Assembly: GCA_900466945.1 (NCBI GenBank)
Contig: UBNV01000005.1
Location: forward strand, 1 to 64,000
DNA from: Hyphomicrobiales bacterium
GTDB taxonomy: Bacteria > Pseudomonadota > Alphaproteobacteria > Rhizobiales > Rhizobiaceae
Length of the DNA: 64,000 nt
Direction of reading: 5' to 3'
Below, piece after piece: positions 9,542-18,125 of the stretch. The position numbers and the translations under genes are program-made. The stretch's first letter is position 1. Every line of letters begins with the position of its first letter. Under the pieces are notes generated by a model. That model had not been told where the DNA came from, searched no databases, and saw only the letters and a list, made by a program, of their open reading frames with translations.

Positions 9542-10525
9542 TCAGTTTTCATCATGGACTCCGCTCAAACGCCGGAACACGACGGCCTCGGGGACAATTT
9601 TTGAAGTTGTGGGTGCCCAAACCGCGCAGGCCTGCCCGCCCTGGCCGTAGACCGCAATCTGGCTTCCAGGACCCGCCCCACTATGTCCGATCGGATGAAC
9701 CTGTGGATTGGTAGCCGTGAGCATCAGTCCAAGCCCGTAAGCCGGATCTTTATGCAATTCAGATCGAAACTGGGGCAGCGACCTCAATTCGAGCATTCGG
9801 GCAAGAAGACGTGGACCAAATACGCTTTCATTAAGGAGACGATAAAGCAGGGAAGCCGCATCGATGATGCTGCCAACAAGCAGGCCATGGTAGACCCAGC
9901 CAGGATGATAGTCTGCAACACCTCCCATCTCGACCGCCTCCAAGTCGCTCGGGGTCAGGGCAAGCCTTGTTGTGGTCAGACCTGCGGAAGAAAGAACAAG
10001 CATCGAGAGTGCGTCAGCAAGAGGCAAATCGGACGCCTGCTGAATCAATTGAGCCACTTCATGGTAGCCCACGTTCGAATAGGACCAATCAGTCCCCGGC
10101 TCAAACCGGAGTTGGTCCACGGAGAGCTTTGAATGAAGCACATGAACAGGCCAAGGTATCGCTCCCCCCTTCACGTCCTTATGATACTCACGCAGAGACC
10201 CATAGTCAGGCAGGCCCGCCTCGTGGCGCAGCAGCTGAGCATATGTGTACGGCTTTCCCTCAATTTTCCCATCAAGGTCTAGCTTGCCCAATTCCCAGAG
10301 GCGAACAACTGCGATCGCCAAAACAGTCTTTGTGAAGCTCCACCAAGGAACAGGGCCAGCGATCCCCGTACCAACGACGACGCCGTCGGCATCAACAAAG
10401 GCTGTCGTATCGATCATTTCACCCACCCATCGGCCTCCAAAAAACGATCCAGTTTGCCGTGTTAGCGCCGACACGCCATCTCGCGCTATGTTTCTGCGAA
10501 GCCAGACTGCGTGATGTCCTGCCAT
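9542..10525 (-). CDS. Serine hydrolase, class C beta-lactamase / esterase fold
   Basis: This protein of about 327 residues belongs to the beta-lactamase-like serine hydrolase group. The SxxK catalytic motif is SFTK in WWSFTKTVLAIAVVRL, the YxN motif is YSN in DWSYSNVGYHEVA, and the KTG-equivalent is HSG in IGHSGAGPGSQ. There is no clear signal peptide. The start is uncertain: I chose an ATG that overlaps the upstream phosphatase gene by about 40 bases, and the open frame extends further upstream. It is likely a peptidase or esterase and not necessarily a resistance enzyme. Confidence 0.75.
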   Translation of the reverse strand: MAGHHAVWLRRNIARDGVSALTRQTGSFFGGRWVGEMIDTTAFVDADGVVVGTGIAGPVPWWSFTKTVLAIAVVRLWELGKLDLDGKIEGKPYTYAQLLRHEAGLPDYGSLREYHKDVKGGAIPWPVHVLHSKLSVDQLRFEPGTDWSYSNVGYHEVAQLIQQASDLPLADALSMLVLSSAGLTTTRLALTPSDLEAVEMGGVADYHPGWVYHGLLVGSIIDAASLLYRLLNESVFGPRLLARMLELRSLPQFRSELHKDPAYGLGLMLTATNPQVHPIGHSGAGPGSQIAVYGQGGQACAVWAPTTSKIVPEAVVFRRLSGVHDEN

Positions 10526-11082
10526 CCGTGAACTAGCCTTCTGCTTTCTGCTTCGAAGGAAAAATAGCACCCTCCACCGGGGATGGGCTGCCCCCTCGCC
10601 ATCGATATGGGTTCGTTCATGAGGTCGCAAAGAAGGAGTGTGCCGACACCCCCGTGAGAGAAAATGCATATGTCTCCGCTTTTTTGGCGGTTCGAAATGC
10701 AACTCTCTACGGCCTGCTTGATCCGGATCTGCGCATCGATCGCCCGCTCCCAACCAAGAATGCTCTGGTGAGGGTCCTCGAAGAACAGTTTAACAATTTC
10801 CCAAAAGCGGGGTGGTGCCACATACCCTGTCGATGAACGGTTGTTTTCATCAAGTCGGGCATCTATCTTGAATGCTAATCCACGCTCAGTTTTCAACGCT
10901 TCGGCGCAATCTCGCGCTTTCCTCTCAGTGCTCGTGAACACGTCGGTAACACTCAGTAGTTCAGGACGAGCACAGAACGATTTTATCCGAGCCCATCCGC
11001 GGTCCGACAGACCCCAGTCTGGCACAGGAACGTTGGGGTCAATGACAACTTCGGGGTGCGTGACAAAATAGATCCTGGTCAT
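10486..11082 (-). CDS. Histidine phosphatase superfamily protein with altered RHG motif
   Basis: This 198-residue protein resembles the phosphoglycerate-mutase-like histidine phosphatases: N-terminal strand IYFVTHPEV, then LSDRGWARIKSF, then VFTSTERKARDCAEAL (usual YSSxxxRAxxTA position), and C-terminal ICIFSHGGVGTLLL. The first motif reads T-H-P where most members have R-H-G. The catalytic His is kept but the phosphate-binding Arg is missing at that position. It may be a divergent subfamily or a non-enzymatic paralogue. Its 3' end overlaps the serine hydrolase gene. Confidence 0.75.
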   Translation of the reverse strand: MTRIYFVTHPEVVIDPNVPVPDWGLSDRGWARIKSFCARPELLSVTDVFTSTERKARDCAEALKTERGLAFKIDARLDENNRSSTGYVAPPRFWEIVKLFFEDPHQSILGWERAIDAQIRIKQAVESCISNRQKSGDICIFSHGGVGTLLLCDLMNEPISMARGQPIPGGGCYFSFEAESRRLVHGWQDITQSGFAET

Positions 11083-11690
11083 GTTATCCGATACCTAATG
11101 GCCGTGTTCGACTGGCTGCGGGTCGCAGGGAGCCCGCAAGGAATCCGTGTTGGTGAGCGCGGCGAGATTCATATTTGTTCCCGCGAAAAAGCGCCGCCGC
11201 TACGAGTGTGCTGAAGCAAGCGAGAACAGCATCGATTCAAACTGCCTCATATTGGGGAATGAGTGTGGGAACCGAGGCGTATCCTCGCTTGCTTCTATGA
11301 CCCCGATACGATCGGTAGGGGATACCGGCGTACATGGGCGCGTGGGCTTCCGCCTCTGTACCTGGATTAGAAGTTCTCCAGTCCATTTCTCGCAGCAAGG
11401 TCATATCTGGTCTGTTGCGCTTCAACTTGAAATCAGTTTCCATCACACCACGCGCGTCTGAGAACGCTGCTCACGCCGGGCTGCGGCCACCAACGCCTGC
11501 CAGTTCGAGGAAAAGTGTGGAGCGGCGGGGCCCGCCGGGCGTTGGGAGGTCCGCCTCGCATCCGCCGCTCCACCTTTGCCGTCCGAGCGGTTCAGGAAAG
11601 TGACGGTCGGGGCGTTCACGGTCTCCCCATCTTCCGCCTCGGACGACAAATTGTTGTTTCATGCCCTAGAGCCTCATAAAGCTTCTCGCC
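11083..11690. other. Intergenic region without a confident gene
   Basis: About 600 bases lie upstream of the phosphatase. A minus-strand open frame of 68 codons (11443-11649) starts MSSEAEDGETVNAPTVTFLN and is Ala/Arg-rich, but I recognise nothing and see no good ribosome site. Another minus-strand frame at 11237-11446 is equally weak. The area may be decayed coding DNA. Confidence 0.35.
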
Positions 11691-12086
11691 TCACCAGATT
11701 TCTTCATCAACGGGAACACCCTGAGGATAGCAATCACGCCGGATTGCGGTCTGCGCTTGCTGTCTGGTCTGCTCGGCAACGAGGGAACCCGCTGTCGAGG
11801 CGACTTGGGAAGCTATGGCCCCGCCGCGACCGCCAAAGCCGACCACGCCACCAGCCATTCCCAGCGCGCTGCCTAACATGGCTTGGTCCCTCTGCTTCTT
11901 CATCGCCTCGGCACACGCCACCCTCACGTCGCCTCCAGCCTTGGCCTTGGCGCTGTATGCAGGCGTTCCAGTGTTTGCCTTACCGTTCAATGTCTGATCG
12001 GCGGTAGTCGTAGACTGCCCTGCTGGTGTTGTCTGGCTGCAGCCGCAGAGAGCAAGAACCAGGACCAAGGGAATGTAATGCTTCAT
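11691..12086 (-). CDS. Small outer-membrane-type lipoprotein with glycine-zipper-like segment
   Basis: This is a 131-residue protein with a lipoprotein signal peptide ending in a lipobox (LALCGC), so Cys15 or Cys17 is likely lipidated. A Gly/Ala-rich stretch (LGSALGMAGGVVGFGGRGGAIASQVA) resembles the glycine-zipper segments of small envelope lipoproteins. The start is supported by GGGAGAAG upstream of the ATG. Function unknown. It lies directly downstream of the autotransporter gene on the same strand, 135 bases away. Confidence 0.7.
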   Translation of the reverse strand: MKHYIPLVLVLALCGCSQTTPAGQSTTTADQTLNGKANTGTPAYSAKAKAGGDVRVACAEAMKKQRDQAMLGSALGMAGGVVGFGGRGGAIASQVASTAGSLVAEQTRQQAQTAIRRDCYPQGVPVDEEIW

Positions 12087-12221
12087 AAACTTCTCCCGGA
12101 AGTTCGCGGGCTTCAGCCGCGTTTTTGATATTGGAATCTTAGGATGGGTGATGGTCAGAGACAGATCCGCGTCGCTGATGGGTGCATGGTTGAGGGCACC
12201 CGATCGACAGTCCGGGGTAGG

Positions 12222-14366
12222 TCAGAACACAAATTGAAACCTTGCAGCACCAGAAATCTGTGCGTCGAGACCCTCTGTTGCGGCATGCATGGACAGCGAC
12301 AACAGTGCACGGTCGGCAAGCTTTACATCCAGATCCGCGCCAACCCTCAGCCAGGTTTCGTCGTAGGAACCTCCACCCAAGGAAAAGCTTTGAAGCCCTA
12401 CAACCTGCCCCTGGGCATGCGGCGCATCACCAAAGCCATGAACCAGTTCTAGCGTGTTGCGAACGGCAACTGCTGAGTTCAGCTCAGTGCGGGACGCAAG
12501 ACCTAACCGCACTTCGCCGCTGCCAACCACCTGCTTATCAAAGGTCGCCGGGAAGCTTCCTCCGGTCTCAGTGTAGCCGTCGATAGAAGTGCGTGACACT
12601 GCATAGGAGAGATAGGGGCTGAAGCTGCTGGAGTGAAAGCGGAACGCGTCCTGCCAATCGGCGCGTATCCGCAAAGTGCCGGAAACCAGGTCCGTGTCAC
12701 CATCAGAATAAGCCATTGCGGCACCGTTGGAATATGCGCGGCGAATTTCGACATCCGAGGCTCCATAGAGCCCGGTGACCGAAAGGATTATGGGCATGGC
12801 GTCTGGCCGCCAGTTCAGCTCTCCAATCAGATAGCGGCCGTTGTGCTCTGCGCTTCCGTTACTCGTCAAATCCTGACTGGATTCTATAAGACCGCCACCA
12901 AGGCCGACCCTGAGCGTATCATCTGCGAGATCACCGCAAACTCCGGCTTCCGCAAGCGCCACACCCGTTTCGCGACCATCATCAAATCGTGCGATGTCAC
13001 CATTGACCCAACCACAGGTCCCGTTCGGTAGTGCTGAGAAGTCCTTCAACACACGATGGCGCGATCCGTTCAGCGGAACCCTGAACACATCGCCACCTGC
13101 CCAGCCAGCATAGCCCGCGTCATAGAGCGTGGAATTGTATTCACTGACATTCATAAGGCCGGAGCCGCGCGCGCCGGTCCGAGCGATGAATGGCGTATCA
13201 CCATCGGCGTTATCCGGGTCATTCATGCGCCCAACGATGACATCGCCATTGTTTGATACGCCAGTCGCCTCAATGAGTGTAACAATACCCACATCGATAT
13301 TGTTTTGTGCAAGCCAATCTGACAGCGAAAGCATACCTGTCTCGCGAGTCCAGCGGAAAGCACGCGATTGATTAGCGGTGTCGTCTGAGCTGCCAACGAC
13401 GACAGCCCCATCACCACTCACCGCCAAGGCCTTGCTAAAACCACCGCCAAGCGTACCGAGGTCCTCCATTTGCGGGTTTCCGGCAACTCCAAGTGTGCCT
13501 CCCTCTTCCCAACGGAACGCGTGGAAGACGCCTGCCCCTCCGGTAGTCGACCATCCGACAACAACCCGTCCATCTGTGTTGATAGCTAGTGCATCTGAAA
13601 ATCCGCCACCAAGTGTACCGAGATCCTCTACCGTCGCCGTTCCTGTTCCGACAATAGCTCCTAGGTTCCAGCGCACGGCGTGACGAGCTCCGGGGCCGAC
13701 AGCGGCGCTTGTGCCCGCTACATATCGCCCGTCTCCACTGATGTCCTCACCACTGGAGTAGCCATCCCCGCCCGGCAACGCCTGGAGGTAGTACATCTGG
13801 TTATTGCCCGAGACACCGCCGGTCGCCCCCCTGATCCAGATGAAACCATTCGAAAATGGGTTTCCGCCCTGCATTGTGGATCCGCCCACAACGCGATTGC
13901 CATCATCGGAAATTGCGCTGGCGAAACTCTCGCCAGCAGCCATTCCTTCAAGCGTCCCAAGATCTAAAAAACCAGAATTAAGGGTCCAGAGCACTGCTCT
14001 CGAGGTCGAAACCGCTATATTCCCGGTTCCTGCGACGACACCCGTATTTGACACGTCAGTTGCGATTGTGGGCTGTCCTGCCACAAACAGCCCGATATCC
14101 TGTCCGGCTCCGCTTCGAACGTCATAGAAAAAGCCGCGCCCGACGCCGTCACCATCAATTCCTTCGCCGACCACGTAGTTGCCATCGCCGCTGACACCAA
14201 GCCCGGCATACCAGAGAGCTCCTGGAGCGAAATTCGCCAGATCACGAAACTCACCTCTTGCCTGCGACGGCATAATCAATGCTGTGGATGCTGCCAAAGC
14301 AATCAGGTTCAGTCGGACTCCTGCCGAATTTCTCAGCCCCGTTGCAGGCGCCCGCTTCGCTATCAT
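12222..14366 (-). CDS. Autotransporter with HAF-type repeats
   Basis: This is a 714-residue secreted protein. A signal peptide (about residues 1-37, ending MPSQARG) is followed by a passenger (about 40-400) built from repeats of the kind DLGTLGGGFSDALAINTDGRVVVGWS, the HAF extracellular repeat pattern. The C-terminal part (about 440-714) is an autotransporter beta-barrel ending FQFVF, with the terminal aromatic residue expected for outer-membrane insertion. GGAGATTG precedes the start. The passenger would be displayed on the cell surface; ligand or activity unknown. The repeats give recurring near-identical 30-60 base stretches in the DNA. Confidence 0.85.
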   Translation of the reverse strand: MIAKRAPATGLRNSAGVRLNLIALAASTALIMPSQARGEFRDLANFAPGALWYAGLGVSGDGNYVVGEGIDGDGVGRGFFYDVRSGAGQDIGLFVAGQPTIATDVSNTGVVAGTGNIAVSTSRAVLWTLNSGFLDLGTLEGMAAGESFASAISDDGNRVVGGSTMQGGNPFSNGFIWIRGATGGVSGNNQMYYLQALPGGDGYSSGEDISGDGRYVAGTSAAVGPGARHAVRWNLGAIVGTGTATVEDLGTLGGGFSDALAINTDGRVVVGWSTTGGAGVFHAFRWEEGGTLGVAGNPQMEDLGTLGGGFSKALAVSGDGAVVVGSSDDTANQSRAFRWTRETGMLSLSDWLAQNNIDVGIVTLIEATGVSNNGDVIVGRMNDPDNADGDTPFIARTGARGSGLMNVSEYNSTLYDAGYAGWAGGDVFRVPLNGSRHRVLKDFSALPNGTCGWVNGDIARFDDGRETGVALAEAGVCGDLADDTLRVGLGGGLIESSQDLTSNGSAEHNGRYLIGELNWRPDAMPIILSVTGLYGASDVEIRRAYSNGAAMAYSDGDTDLVSGTLRIRADWQDAFRFHSSSFSPYLSYAVSRTSIDGYTETGGSFPATFDKQVVGSGEVRLGLASRTELNSAVAVRNTLELVHGFGDAPHAQGQVVGLQSFSLGGGSYDETWLRVGADLDVKLADRALLSLSMHAATEGLDAQISGAARFQFVF

Positions 14367-14521
14367 GCTTCAATCTCCGAACGCAGTTTGATGACCGCTA
14401 GGTCTTGCGTTCCAATGCCCCTGTGTCGTTGACGGGATCAACACGGAGAGCACGCCCGCATAAGTTTTTGCTGGGCGACGTAACTTTTTCCGGATGGTAA
14501 ATATTCGAGGCAGGCGTGAAG

Positions 14522-14546
14522 GCGCCCTGCAGCTGCCTGCAGGCGC
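14522..14546 (-). terminator. Possible hairpin terminator after the AraC gene
   Basis: GCGCCCTGCAG and CTGCAGGCGC form an inverted repeat with one bulged base, about 30 bases beyond the AraC stop on the minus strand. There is no strong T-run, so the terminator role is tentative. Confidence 0.35.
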
Positions 14547-14577
14547 GGCCCAAAAGCATATGAACAGAGACGTCGTT

Positions 14578-15546
14578 CTACCTATTGGCCCGCCGCAGTT
14601 GTCCGGGCGCCATACCAAAACGACGCTTATAGGCGTTGATGAAGTTGGAAAGCTGCTTGTATCCCACTAACCAGGCTAGATGCTTGAGTGGCACATCCTG
14701 GCGCTCGAGTATCAAAGCATGTGCGGCTTTCATGCGGGCTTCAAGCAAAGCTTCAAACACCGTCATACCATATATCTCACGAAAACCCTGGTTGAGCCGT
14801 CGGGGAGCGACCTTCACTAGAGCGGCCAGAGCGTCCAACCCGGGCGGATCACGCAGATCGGCGACCAGCAGATCGTAGGCTTCCTTGACTCGGGCAAGTT
14901 CGCGAGGATTGAGCGATTGGGGACAGCTACTGCTGGAGTTCAGATGATCGAACTGATGTGCCAGGAGCTCCATGGCCTTGCTCTCGCGCCAAAGCGTCTC
15001 CATCGTTCCGTAATATGGCGACAGAAGGATGTCGTGTGCAGTGCGCATCACGGCACGATTGTGTTCGAACAAACTAGAAATCGGCAGCTTACCATCGTCC
15101 AGAACCGCGCGAGCCGAGGGTGGCAATGCGCCGTTTTGAACCGCTAATGTTTCAAGTGCTTCAGGCTCCATCAACAGTGTCACGGCACGCCAAGGCTCGC
15201 CCGCCTCCAGATGGTAGGTGATATCGCGCTCGGCGAGGCTCACCACATAGGACCTTCCAGAACCACGCCAAGCTTGACGCTCGTTGCCGACAGCATCGAT
15301 CGTGCCGGCACCGTTTATTATCGCACCGACTACTAGATTGCCGGCCGGCACCTCTCCTTGGGCCTTCAGCTTCCAGGCATGATCAGAGACCCCCTCTACT
15401 CGATACAAGGCGATACCTGGCCGCACGATCGTGCGCTCGAGGAAGCCCACCAACGGACCATCCCGAAACTGGACGCGACCCCTTTGGTCAAACGCCTGCT
15501 CTTCCGTTTTAGAGACGGCCTCTGCTAACCAGGATGTTTCATCCAT
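14578..15546 (-). CDS. AraC-family transcriptional regulator
   Basis: This is a 322-residue regulator. The N-terminal part (about 1-200) is a divergent cupin-like effector region. The C-terminal 100 residues carry two helix-turn-helix units: one around LAALVKVAPRRLNQGFREIYGM and one around LKHLAWLVGYKQLSNFINAYKRRFGMAPGQLRR, the standard AraC signature. Its effector and targets are unknown. The neighbouring autotransporter gene reads in the same direction about 210 bases downstream, so it could be a target, but nothing in the sequence proves this. Confidence 0.88.
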   Translation of the reverse strand: MDETSWLAEAVSKTEEQAFDQRGRVQFRDGPLVGFLERTIVRPGIALYRVEGVSDHAWKLKAQGEVPAGNLVVGAIINGAGTIDAVGNERQAWRGSGRSYVVSLAERDITYHLEAGEPWRAVTLLMEPEALETLAVQNGALPPSARAVLDDGKLPISSLFEHNRAVMRTAHDILLSPYYGTMETLWRESKAMELLAHQFDHLNSSSSCPQSLNPRELARVKEAYDLLVADLRDPPGLDALAALVKVAPRRLNQGFREIYGMTVFEALLEARMKAAHALILERQDVPLKHLAWLVGYKQLSNFINAYKRRFGMAPGQLRRANR

Positions 15547-15615
15547 GTGTCTGCGCTTCCAATAGCTGATGTTATTTAGTTGCGTGTTCCGATTGCCAAT
15601 TACTGCTCACGATCT

Positions 15616-16197
15616 CTAGGCAATAGATGCGCGACGGATCGTTTCGAACAACTCCGCAAGCCCAATGTTAAACTCTGTCAAACCTGCTTCAGTCGCAGGT
15701 TGCCCAGTTTTTGAATGAGGGGCCGCCGCAAGTGCTGCACCGTGCGTGTAGTCGACCAGGATATGCGTCCATTGCACGGACTTTTGGGACGAGAGACCAT
15801 GTTCTGCCAGCAGATCTCTCATCTCGTCGGTGATTCTTCGCGCCCTCTCTGGGAAAAGGCATGACCGAGCGAAGATCGCCAAAGTCAAATCTGGGTAGCG
15901 CACCACCGTAGCATAATACGCCCTTATAAGGCTGTGTGCGCGCTCAAGTGCATTGCCTGTCTCAGGCGCGGCAAGCTCCGAATATGCCAGCTCGGCAAGT
16001 GCTCGGATTAACCCGTCACGATCATCGAAATGATGATAAATTGTCATCGGATTAATGCCTGCACGACCCGCTAATGCACGCATTGTCAAAGCCTCTAGAC
16101 CGTCCGTCTCGAGTATCGCCAGAGCTTCGGTCAAAATCTGTCCCGGTGAAACCGTCTTTCCTGCGGCTGGCGGCCGTCCCCTTCCCCTGGAGGTCAT
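15616..16197 (-). CDS. TetR-family repressor
   Basis: This is a 193-residue regulator. The N-terminal helix-turn-helix (ILTEALAILETDGLEALTMRALAGRAGINPMTIYHHFDDRDGLIRAL, residues about 20-66) is typical TetR. The C-terminal domain would bind a small ligand. The start ATG overlaps the stop of the reductase gene by four bases (ATGA), so the two are co-translated and the repressor very likely controls its own operon through the palindrome at 16734-16768. Confidence 0.9.
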   Translation of the reverse strand: MTSRGRGRPPAAGKTVSPGQILTEALAILETDGLEALTMRALAGRAGINPMTIYHHFDDRDGLIRALAELAYSELAAPETGNALERAHSLIRAYYATVVRYPDLTLAIFARSCLFPERARRITDEMRDLLAEHGLSSQKSVQWTHILVDYTHGAALAAAPHSKTGQPATEAGLTEFNIGLAELFETIRRASIA

Positions 16198-16730
16198 CTG
16201 ATGATGTCGTAAGCGGACTGGACCAATCCAGAAGGAAACGATCTTGTGTTTTTTTGCACAAGTTCCAGATCACGCTGGCCTTTACCAAACAGTGTCCGCC
16301 CTGCCCCAAGCAGTATCGGGACTGTCGTAATCACCATGTCACTGATCATACGGCACTTAAGGAAGGATTGGATAACCTGCCCCCCATCTACGTACACGTG
16401 CCTTGAGCCCTCTGAGCTTAACATCGCCATTGCATCCCGTGGCGACTTGTCGGAGAAACGGACCTTACCCGTGAGTTCTGCAGGCACCGTCTGAGCGGAA
16501 AGCTTGGCTGAGAGTACGAGAACTGGTCGAGTATAAAACCACTCCCCCATTTTCCTGACTGACTCATAAGTTCCTCGCCCCATCACGATGACGTCAATCC
16601 TGTTTATGAAGTCGTTGTAGCCATGATCCTCTCCGGCGTCGTTGTACTTCAGCAACCAATCGAGGTCGCCGTTTTCGCGTGCGATGTAGCCATCTAGGCT
16701 CGTCGCGATAAACACATGTCCGGTAATCAT
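16194..16730 (-). CDS. Dihydrofolate-reductase-like / RibD C-terminal domain reductase
   Basis: This 178-residue protein begins MITGHVFIATSLDGYIARENGDLDWL, the typical opening of the RibD-C/DHFR-like family. Later it has VIVMGRGTYESVRKM and, near the C-terminus, a nucleotide-binding-type segment (SRHVYVDGGQVIQSFL). Such proteins are NAD(P)H-dependent reductases with mostly unknown substrates. The ATG at 16728-16730 is supported by GGAG seven bases upstream; an earlier in-frame ATG would place the operator inside the gene. It is the first gene of an operon with the TetR repressor. Confidence 0.88.
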   Translation of the reverse strand: MITGHVFIATSLDGYIARENGDLDWLLKYNDAGEDHGYNDFINRIDVIVMGRGTYESVRKMGEWFYTRPVLVLSAKLSAQTVPAELTGKVRFSDKSPRDAMAMLSSEGSRHVYVDGGQVIQSFLKCRMISDMVITTVPILLGAGRTLFGKGQRDLELVQKNTRSFPSGLVQSAYDIIR

Positions 16731-16733
16731 CTT

Positions 16734-16781
16734 AGCTCCATTATTATACCTTGTATAATAATGGAGCTGGCTTGTTGTCAA
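16734..16781 (-). promoter_or_regulatory. 35-bp perfect palindromic operator within the reductase-tetR promoter
   Basis: AGCTCCATTATTATAC (16734-16749) and GTATAATAATGGAGCT (16753-16768) are exact reverse complements separated by CTT. On the minus strand a perfect -35 hexamer TTGACA (16776-16781) is followed after 18 bases by TATACA inside the palindrome, and the GGAG ribosome site of the reductase is also within it. A dimeric repressor bound here would block the -10 region. The obvious candidate is the TetR protein of the same operon. Confidence 0.8.
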
Positions 16782-16835
16782 CAGTCGCGGGCGTCCTCAA
16801 GGTTCCAAACGGGAGGCCTGGCCAAGAACCATGTC

Positions 16836-16863
16836 GCCTTGAATGGGATACGAACCCAAAGAC
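16836..16863. repeat. tRNA T-arm-like fragment, copy 2
   Basis: GCCTTGAATGGGATACGAAC followed by CCAAAGAC resembles the reverse complement of a tRNA T-arm. It lies about 75 bases beyond the stop of the GNAT toxin gene. No complete tRNA is present. Confidence 0.4.
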
Positions 16864-16937
16864 TTGTCTTATTTTGTCAAGGTGTTGAGAAACCAAGACG
16901 AGTGAGTATTGCCGAGGCACTCGAAGAGCGCCGGGGT

Positions 16938-17480
16938 TTAGTCGAGCATTTTTTTAACCGTCGCGATGGGGAGGAACATCCGCATCGCATTTGTTGGCAG
17001 AGGCTGGAAGCCGTAATCACGGTAGAGCTTTGCTCGTTTCTCGGTCCGCTCTGCATCACCGCAATCGAGGACATCGAGCATTACGATTGCCGTACCTATG
17101 TCATCCGAGATCCGCACTATTCGATTCAAGCAGTCGATCAGCAGGTCACCGCCGTATCCGCCGCCAGCGAATTTCAAATCGCGACCTATCATCGAGATGT
17201 AGGCCGCGGGAATAGACCCGTGTCCGGGCCGGTCTCGCGCGAACCTTTTCGGAAGCTCCGTATAGTCAACAGCGTGGCTGTTGATCGCGTAGAAGCCCAT
17301 CACTGGGCCCCCGTCGTGCGTCATCACGAAAACACGAAGATTGTCGCTCTTCTGAAGCTTGTTTGCGGTCTTATGAAAGAAATTATCGACCTGCTCAATG
17401 CCGCACGAAAAAGCCGCCCGATCATGCTTGAGGGGATCGAGCGGCTCGATGATTGGCTTTGACGCTTCGTTTTGCGGCAT
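16938..17480 (-). CDS. GNAT-family acetyltransferase toxin (TacT/AtaT-like)
   Basis: This 180-residue GNAT acetyltransferase has features of toxin-type members. It starts with PIIEPLDPLKHDRAAFSCGIEQVDNFF, a sequence style seen in TacT/AtaT toxins (DR..F.CG...LD.FL). The acetyl-CoA site lies in FAGGGYGGDLLIDCLNRI, and the C-terminal Tyr-containing motif is KLYRDYGFQPL. Known relatives acetylate aminoacyl-tRNA and stop translation. The upstream gene encodes a DUF1778-type antitoxin and the two genes share one base, supporting a toxin-antitoxin pair. Confidence 0.85.
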   Translation of the reverse strand: MPQNEASKPIIEPLDPLKHDRAAFSCGIEQVDNFFHKTANKLQKSDNLRVFVMTHDGGPVMGFYAINSHAVDYTELPKRFARDRPGHGSIPAAYISMIGRDLKFAGGGYGGDLLIDCLNRIVRISDDIGTAIVMLDVLDCGDAERTEKRAKLYRDYGFQPLPTNAMRMFLPIATVKKMLD

Positions 17481-17788
17481 TATTTCGAAACGACCGTCTC
17501 GCTGTGACGCTTGAAAGCAGCCTTGAGTCTATCTGTCGGCTCCGGCGGGTTATCCAGTGCAGCAAAAAACGCAGCATGATCGGCTGGTTGCAAAAGAGTC
17601 CGTTCGTGAGCGGCAATTGTCGTTATGGCGGCTTGATAAGCAGCGTTGATGGTGAAAGCGGAGTCGTCTACACCGGATAGCGCCGCAGCGCGCTGAATTG
17701 CCGTCTTGATGCGCGCCTTCGTACGGAAGCCCATACGTGCGTCGTTTGGTTCATCGATTTCGGCAGTCATGTCTTTGAAAGCAAGCAT
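17480..17788 (-). CDS. DUF1778-type ribbon-helix-helix antitoxin
   Basis: This is a 102-residue partner of the GNAT toxin. The N-terminal part (FRTKARIKTAIQRAAALSGVDDSAFTINAAYQAA) fits the ribbon-helix-helix DUF1778 antitoxins that bind DNA. The C-terminal half (HAAFFAALDNPPEPTDRLKAAFKRH) is the typical toxin-binding tail, with the conserved DNPPEP..L motif. It is encoded first, as usual for antitoxins, and is likely to repress its own promoter through the inverted repeats just upstream. Confidence 0.85.
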   Translation of the reverse strand: MLAFKDMTAEIDEPNDARMGFRTKARIKTAIQRAAALSGVDDSAFTINAAYQAAITTIAAHERTLLQPADHAAFFAALDNPPEPTDRLKAAFKRHSETVVSK

Positions 17789-17825
17789 AGTTGCCTCCTA
17801 TTCGGGTGTAACAGTGCGCCAATAT

Positions 17826-17889
17826 GTACGTCAAACCGACGTACTGGTCAAGTCGATATGCGAATTCGTGTACGTTCGATGTGCGTACG
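17826..17889. promoter_or_regulatory. Inverted GTACG repeats, likely antitoxin operator
   Basis: GTACGTC (17826-17832) and GACGTAC (17838-17844) form a perfect inverted repeat with a 5-base spacer. Two more GTACG-type elements occur at 17869 and about 17884. Their position 40-100 bases before the antitoxin start suggests binding sites for the ribbon-helix-helix protein. The rest of the gap between 17789 and 18125 shows no gene. Confidence 0.55.
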
Positions 17890-18125
17890 TGCAGGGAACG
17901 CCGTTTAACGTCTCTTGTTCCTGCGTGCAGGTCGCAGGGCGAACTTCAACGGCTCGGGACAGGCCTGAACGAGGAAACCAAACTTATCTACAAGGGCCTG
18001 TGTGACATTGCCGGAAAGATAGCCTGATTTTTTCAAGCATCCCAGACGCAGTTCTCCTGGCTATCGGATACTATCGGCCCACGCTTTGAACGCATACGGA
18101 CCTAAGACCGGCAGGTATCATTCAT

